Source: DAOUMU01 sp034409055 | GTDB taxonomy: Bacteria > Chloroflexota > Anaerolineae > 4572-78 > J111 | Assembly (NCBI GenBank): GCA_034409055.1 | Contig: DAOUMU010000449.1 | Span: forward strand, 1-34,800 | Reading direction: 5' to 3' | Length of the DNA: 34,800 nt | In this document: in pieces, positions 31,791 to 34,800 of the stretch | How the letters are laid out: the number at the start of each line of letters is the position of its first letter | Numbering within the stretch: position 1 is the first letter of the stretch | The notes under the pieces: generated by a model | The model's input: the letters and a program-made list of their open reading frames with translations, nothing else | Told to the model about the DNA's origin: nothing | Databases searched by the model: none | Program-made: the position numbers and the translations under genes

Positions 31791-31849
31791 AACCTACCCT
31801 GATTTTACCATCGTTTTGAAATGCTTCAAGTCTACTGGAACTCGATAAC

Positions 31850-31947
31850 AAAGTAGACCTCTTTTGGGCCAAAGTTTCGGAGATTCCTCGTTGTCTATAC
31901 CCTTTGGGTGCTTCGCTCCTCGGGATGACATGAGGGTAGGTAGTTAC
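31850..31947. repeat. Truncated copy of the 25270 MITE family
   Basis: This segment aligns with about the last 90 bp of the element at 25270-25418 (AAAGTAGA..., CGGAGATTCCTCGT..., CCCTTTGGGT, and the same end GGTAGTTAC). It has an added TTGGGCCAAAG-type stretch near its left side. The left terminus is absent, so it is a decayed or partial copy. Confidence 0.75.
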
Positions 31948-31959
31948 GATCTTCCATCA

Positions 31960-32213
31960 TCACTTTAAAACGAGTGGTAAGTAAACTTCTCGGCTGGGCC
32001 AGGAGGCATTATTGGATAGGCCTGACCACTCACCCAGGCTGTTCTGAGATTTGAGAGCAAAGTAGGCAGTGTCGCCCGGTTGATAGGGGATGACAGCGGC
32101 AAACGTGGTGGCGCTGCCGGGCAAATTATCTGTCAGGATGGTGGCGGTTGTCCAATCCGCCTCGCTGATGGGCCCGTTGGCGTAACGCAAGGTGGTGGTG
32201 ACGGCATCCGTCA
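31960..32213 (-). other. Out-of-frame C-terminal FN3-like segment of the DUF4091 protein
   Basis: Continues the protein below in another frame. It begins PLTDAVTTTLRYANGPISEADW and includes PGDTAYFALKSQNSLGEWSGLSNNAS, both typical of FN3-like modules in secreted proteins, then ends YLPLVLK. The break lies at a C5 run on the coding strand (G5 at 32214-32218); one added C joins the frames as WAPLTDAV. It is likely a single gene interrupted by a 1-nt indel or a sequencing error. Confidence 0.8.
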
Positions 32214-34649
32214 GGGGGCCCACTGTAAGGTGGCGGTCAGGGTATTGGTACCGGTAATAGCCTGGGTGACGCGCAGGCTGGTTACTCCGAGAGGAACCGC
32301 TTCAATATCCAGATAGTTGAGCATGGTATATTCGTCAAAAATGCCCATAGCCATGCTGAGTTTGTTGTCGGTGATAGTGACCTGTTTGGTGCGCACCAGG
32401 TAAGAATTTGAAGGAGTGGTCGCTTCATCGTTAACAAAACTGACCCCTTCAATGTCAATTTTGTGGTGGGCGTAGGTCCTGCCCTGCCAGCCAACGGAAA
32501 CGGTCACGTTGTAGAGGCCGTTGGGCAGGTCAAACTCAAAGATTTTTTGCCGCCCCCAATCGTCATAAATGATGCTTTTTTGCAGTTCGTTGGGACCACT
32601 GCTCAAGTACCGGTATTCTACGTGGGCCATGTCCCCGTACCAGCCGTAGCCCAGTGACGTGTCTGCTTCGTATTCATTCCAACCGATTTTCATATACTGC
32701 TTGCCATTGACAACCAGGGGATTGGCGGCAGGCTGGCCGGCAGGGTCTTGAAAATTGATATAATAATTACCCGGCGGGCCCTCGGCTCTGGGGTGGGTGG
32801 GCGGTGGTTGGATATCGGGGATGGTGCCAATTTCACCCCCATTTTTCAGGCCGATGAGGCGGCGGAGGTTGTACATAAACTCGCTGTGGCGGGTATAGCT
32901 GGTTAGCCCGGAGATGATTTTGTCAACCTGCGAGTCGGCCGGATTGGTTACGTCGACCACCGGCTGGCCGCCGTTTAGCACGTAGAGATATTCGTAATCC
33001 TCCAAGCTATCCCGCATCAACTCAAACCGGATCGAGGGGACAAAGCGGTGATTATTTGAGCCGTAAGGAATGGGGGTGTTATTTTCCGATGGCGGATAGA
33101 GCATAAACGTATCGCCATTGTGCCCACTGGTCATCGGATCGGTCCAGGGGTTTTTGCTCCAGTTGTTGAGCGAGTAGTAGGCAATCCCTTTAAGGCGGTA
33201 TTTCCAGAGGAACCAGCCGGTGAACTTGCTTTCAATGCCGGGGTGGTCCAGGGTAATCGGATTGAAATAGGGGGGGCGGGTTCCGTGCAAAAAGTAAATC
33301 CAGGTTTCTTCGCCGTGATTTTTCTCGCGGTCGTGGGAGACGGCGGGATCGTAGTTGTTTAGCACGGGCAGCCAGATGTCGATCTTGGCCCCGGTGTAGG
33401 TGGGGTGATTGTAAATTTCCGGCTTGGGCTCCTCGGAGACCATCAGCTTGAAATTTGGCGCGGCATTTTTTAGCTCCTGCGAGTACCAGGCCACCGCGTC
33501 ATAATCGGCCTGGTCCTGGGGCTCGTTGGCAAAGTAGTAATACGCTTTATCCAGATAACCAAGGCCGTTTAAGTAAGTTTGGATAGCCATTATGTATTGA
33601 AACCATTCCTGGTTGTAGGGGGAATTTGGATTATTGCCGGTGTACCAATCGCTGCTGCTTCTGGTTTGACTGCAAAAGGTTGCCGGTCGCTGATCGGCCG
33701 AAGCATCGTTGTTTTGAAAGGTGGCGGCCATAAACGAGGGGTAGCCGGTGCCATCGTTGAAGGGGATGCCAAACTGGCCCTGCATCAAGCCGGTGCCGTC
33801 AAGGTAGCGGGCGGCCGGCTCTTCAAAGCCCCAAATGTCATCGTCGTCAGTAAAGGTACCGTTGCAATCGTAGTCGATATAGGGTGCGCCGCCGCTACTG
33901 GTTAAGCCCCCGGACCACAAGGCCGATTTAGGGGTCAGGCGGTGGTCGATGAAGAACTGCTTCATTTTATCGACGTACATCCAGTAGTTAGTCCCGGTGC
34001 CGGTCACGCTATAGGCAGTAAGTATGGTTTGGTGGGAGAAGTTCATCTGCGATTTGACGTGGAGGGTATCGGGGATGGCAAAATTGAATACGTGCAGCGT
34101 AACCGGGATGTTGACCCCGCCGATTTGCACGTTGGTGGTGTAATCACCGGCCGGGGCCGTTTTTGGCACGGAAACGCTAACCCAAAAGGCCGTATTTTCA
34201 TTGGCCGTCAGGCTGACCGAGGCTCCGTTTGCCAGCGGCCATAATGGGTCGGGGTAGTAGCCCGTTCGTCCCAGGCTGTCGGTGGCCTGGGAAATGTAGA
34301 CATATTTGACTTGATAGATTTCGGTGGTGATGCCACCGCCAAAATTGCCCATGCTGACCGTCACATTGCCGGATGAAGTTGGTTTGACCACCACTTGAAA
34401 CGGCTCAAATTCATTTTTGGCCGCGTATACTTTTATACCTGAGCTGGTGTCGGTCGGCACAGCATCGTTTTTGAAGACCCGTTCGCTGGGAGGAGTGGTC
34501 CAGAACTGGTAGGCTGCGGTTGATTGGGTCAATTTGTAAGTGTAGCTTTCCTGGTTGGGGTCAGCATAAATGTTTGGGGTTGGGGAGATGGCCAGGACCA
34601 TCAGCAGCAAACTAAAATCGATGGCCAGGTATATTGATTGTTTCGTCAT
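32211..34649 (-). CDS. Secreted glycoside-hydrolase-like DUF4091 protein (frame broken near its end)
   Basis: About 812 residues in this frame. The start ATG 34649 has AAAGGA 8 nt upstream, then a signal peptide (about 1-29, ending NIYAD). Residues about 70-190 form an N-terminal beta-sandwich (AAKNEFEPFQVVVKP, AGDYTTNVQIGG). A central barrel (200-510) holds the YYYFANEPQDQ motif (E376 candidate catalytic acid). A DUF4091 C-terminal cap (RFELMRDSLEDYEYLYVL) follows at about 555-575. Next comes a malectin-like carbohydrate-binding domain (YYINFQDPAGQP... to MLNYLDIEAV, about 640-785) and the start of an FN3-like domain, which continues out of frame. Related to the GH123-like group; likely a polysaccharide-acting enzyme outside the cell. 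A D-x-D-x-N-G-type calcium loop lies near residue 261. Confidence 0.8.
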   Translation of the reverse strand: MTKQSIYLAIDFSLLLMVLAISPTPNIYADPNQESYTYKLTQSTAAYQFWTTPPSERVFKNDAVPTDTSSGIKVYAAKNEFEPFQVVVKPTSSGNVTVSMGNFGGGITTEIYQVKYVYISQATDSLGRTGYYPDPLWPLANGASVSLTANENTAFWVSVSVPKTAPAGDYTTNVQIGGVNIPVTLHVFNFAIPDTLHVKSQMNFSHQTILTAYSVTGTGTNYWMYVDKMKQFFIDHRLTPKSALWSGGLTSSGGAPYIDYDCNGTFTDDDDIWGFEEPAARYLDGTGLMQGQFGIPFNDGTGYPSFMAATFQNNDASADQRPATFCSQTRSSSDWYTGNNPNSPYNQEWFQYIMAIQTYLNGLGYLDKAYYYFANEPQDQADYDAVAWYSQELKNAAPNFKLMVSEEPKPEIYNHPTYTGAKIDIWLPVLNNYDPAVSHDREKNHGEETWIYFLHGTRPPYFNPITLDHPGIESKFTGWFLWKYRLKGIAYYSLNNWSKNPWTDPMTSGHNGDTFMLYPPSENNTPIPYGSNNHRFVPSIRFELMRDSLEDYEYLYVLNGGQPVVDVTNPADSQVDKIISGLTSYTRHSEFMYNLRRLIGLKNGGEIGTIPDIQPPPTHPRAEGPPGNYYINFQDPAGQPAANPLVVNGKQYMKIGWNEYEADTSLGYGWYGDMAHVEYRYLSSGPNELQKSIIYDDWGRQKIFEFDLPNGLYNVTVSVGWQGRTYAHHKIDIEGVSFVNDEATTPSNSYLVRTKQVTITDNKLSMAMGIFDEYTMLNYLDIEAVPLGVTSLRVTQAITGTNTLTATLQWAP

Positions 34650-34684
34650 TACGGAATCCTTTCGGGTAAGATACCTACGCATTG

Positions 34685-34756
34685 TCCGGGACTTCGCCCG
34701 GAAAATGTGCCCCTAACGGGGAGTAGGAAGTAGGGATTAGGGATTAGGGGTTAGGG
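34685..34756. repeat. Hairpins and telomere-like G-tract repeat upstream of the DUF4091 gene
   Basis: CCGGG-ACTTCG-CCCGG and CCCC-TAAC-GGGG are compact hairpins. They are followed by four G-tracts, GGG-ATTA-GGG-ATTA-GGGG-TTA-GGG (34733-34756), on the plus strand. This fits a four-tract intramolecular G-quadruplex. The tracts are on the non-transcribed side of the minus-strand gene. Confidence 0.55.
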
Positions 34757-34800
34757 ATGAGTTGACAAGAAAAGGGTTTCTGGTTTAAGCTTCTTAGATC

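Noticed and set aside
1..34800. CRISPR arrays, tRNA and rRNA genes
   Set aside because: No regularly spaced direct repeats and no cloverleaf or rRNA-like segments were found on reading the intergenic regions. The repeats present are palindromic elements.

Overview
The window looks like a chromosomal piece of a Chloroflexota bacterium, probably Anaerolineae-like. This rests on the overall gene set, a LysW-like zinc-ribbon protein, a secreted protein whose C-terminus reads YLPLVLK (a tail I associate with exported Chloroflexota proteins), and intergenic regions full of foldback repeats. No rRNA or marker gene confirms it. There is no phage, plasmid or CRISPR module. All calls come from reading the sequence; no database was searched.

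Layout. 1-8785 (mostly +): a DUF2461 protein, a response regulator with a degenerate receiver, two tandem DHH/DHHA1 phosphodiesterases (the second frameshifted), a CdaA diadenylate cyclase fused to YbbR/CdaR-type repeats, an MscS channel, a TVP38/DedA-type membrane protein and a CorA channel. This reads as a c-di-AMP making/degrading locus linked to osmotic and ion homeostasis. 8821-15241: inorganic pyrophosphatase (-), an orphan small protein, an AI-2E/PerM-type transporter, a structured untranslated region, a LysW-like carrier protein abutting a GroEL remnant, a cytidylate-kinase-like protein, a DksA/TraR zinc-finger protein, a CBS-pair protein and a frameshifted sigma-70 factor. 15278-22863: a Ddl-like ATP-grasp ligase, then a tight run of SLC12-type transporter, N-formylglutamate amidohydrolase, DUF1704/QEGLA metallopeptidase and GshB-like ATP-grasp ligase. 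The last three overlap by 4 nt and are the best candidate for an uncharacterised amide-bond system.

23095-34649 (all -): two SPFH/band-7 proteins, an MFS transporter, a lipoprotein, the housekeeping run pgeF-yggS-proC-yggT-yggU, a NagB-like protein with an altered catalytic motif, and a large secreted GH/DUF4091 protein with malectin-like and FN3-like domains.

Unusual features: several families of small palindromic or MITE-like elements. One has perfect 8-bp target duplications, and one GC-rich palindromic repeat has inserted in frame into two different proteins. Three genes carry apparent frameshifts (DHH copy 2, sigma factor, DUF4091 protein). All can be explained by single-base changes in C/G runs, so sequencing error cannot be excluded.
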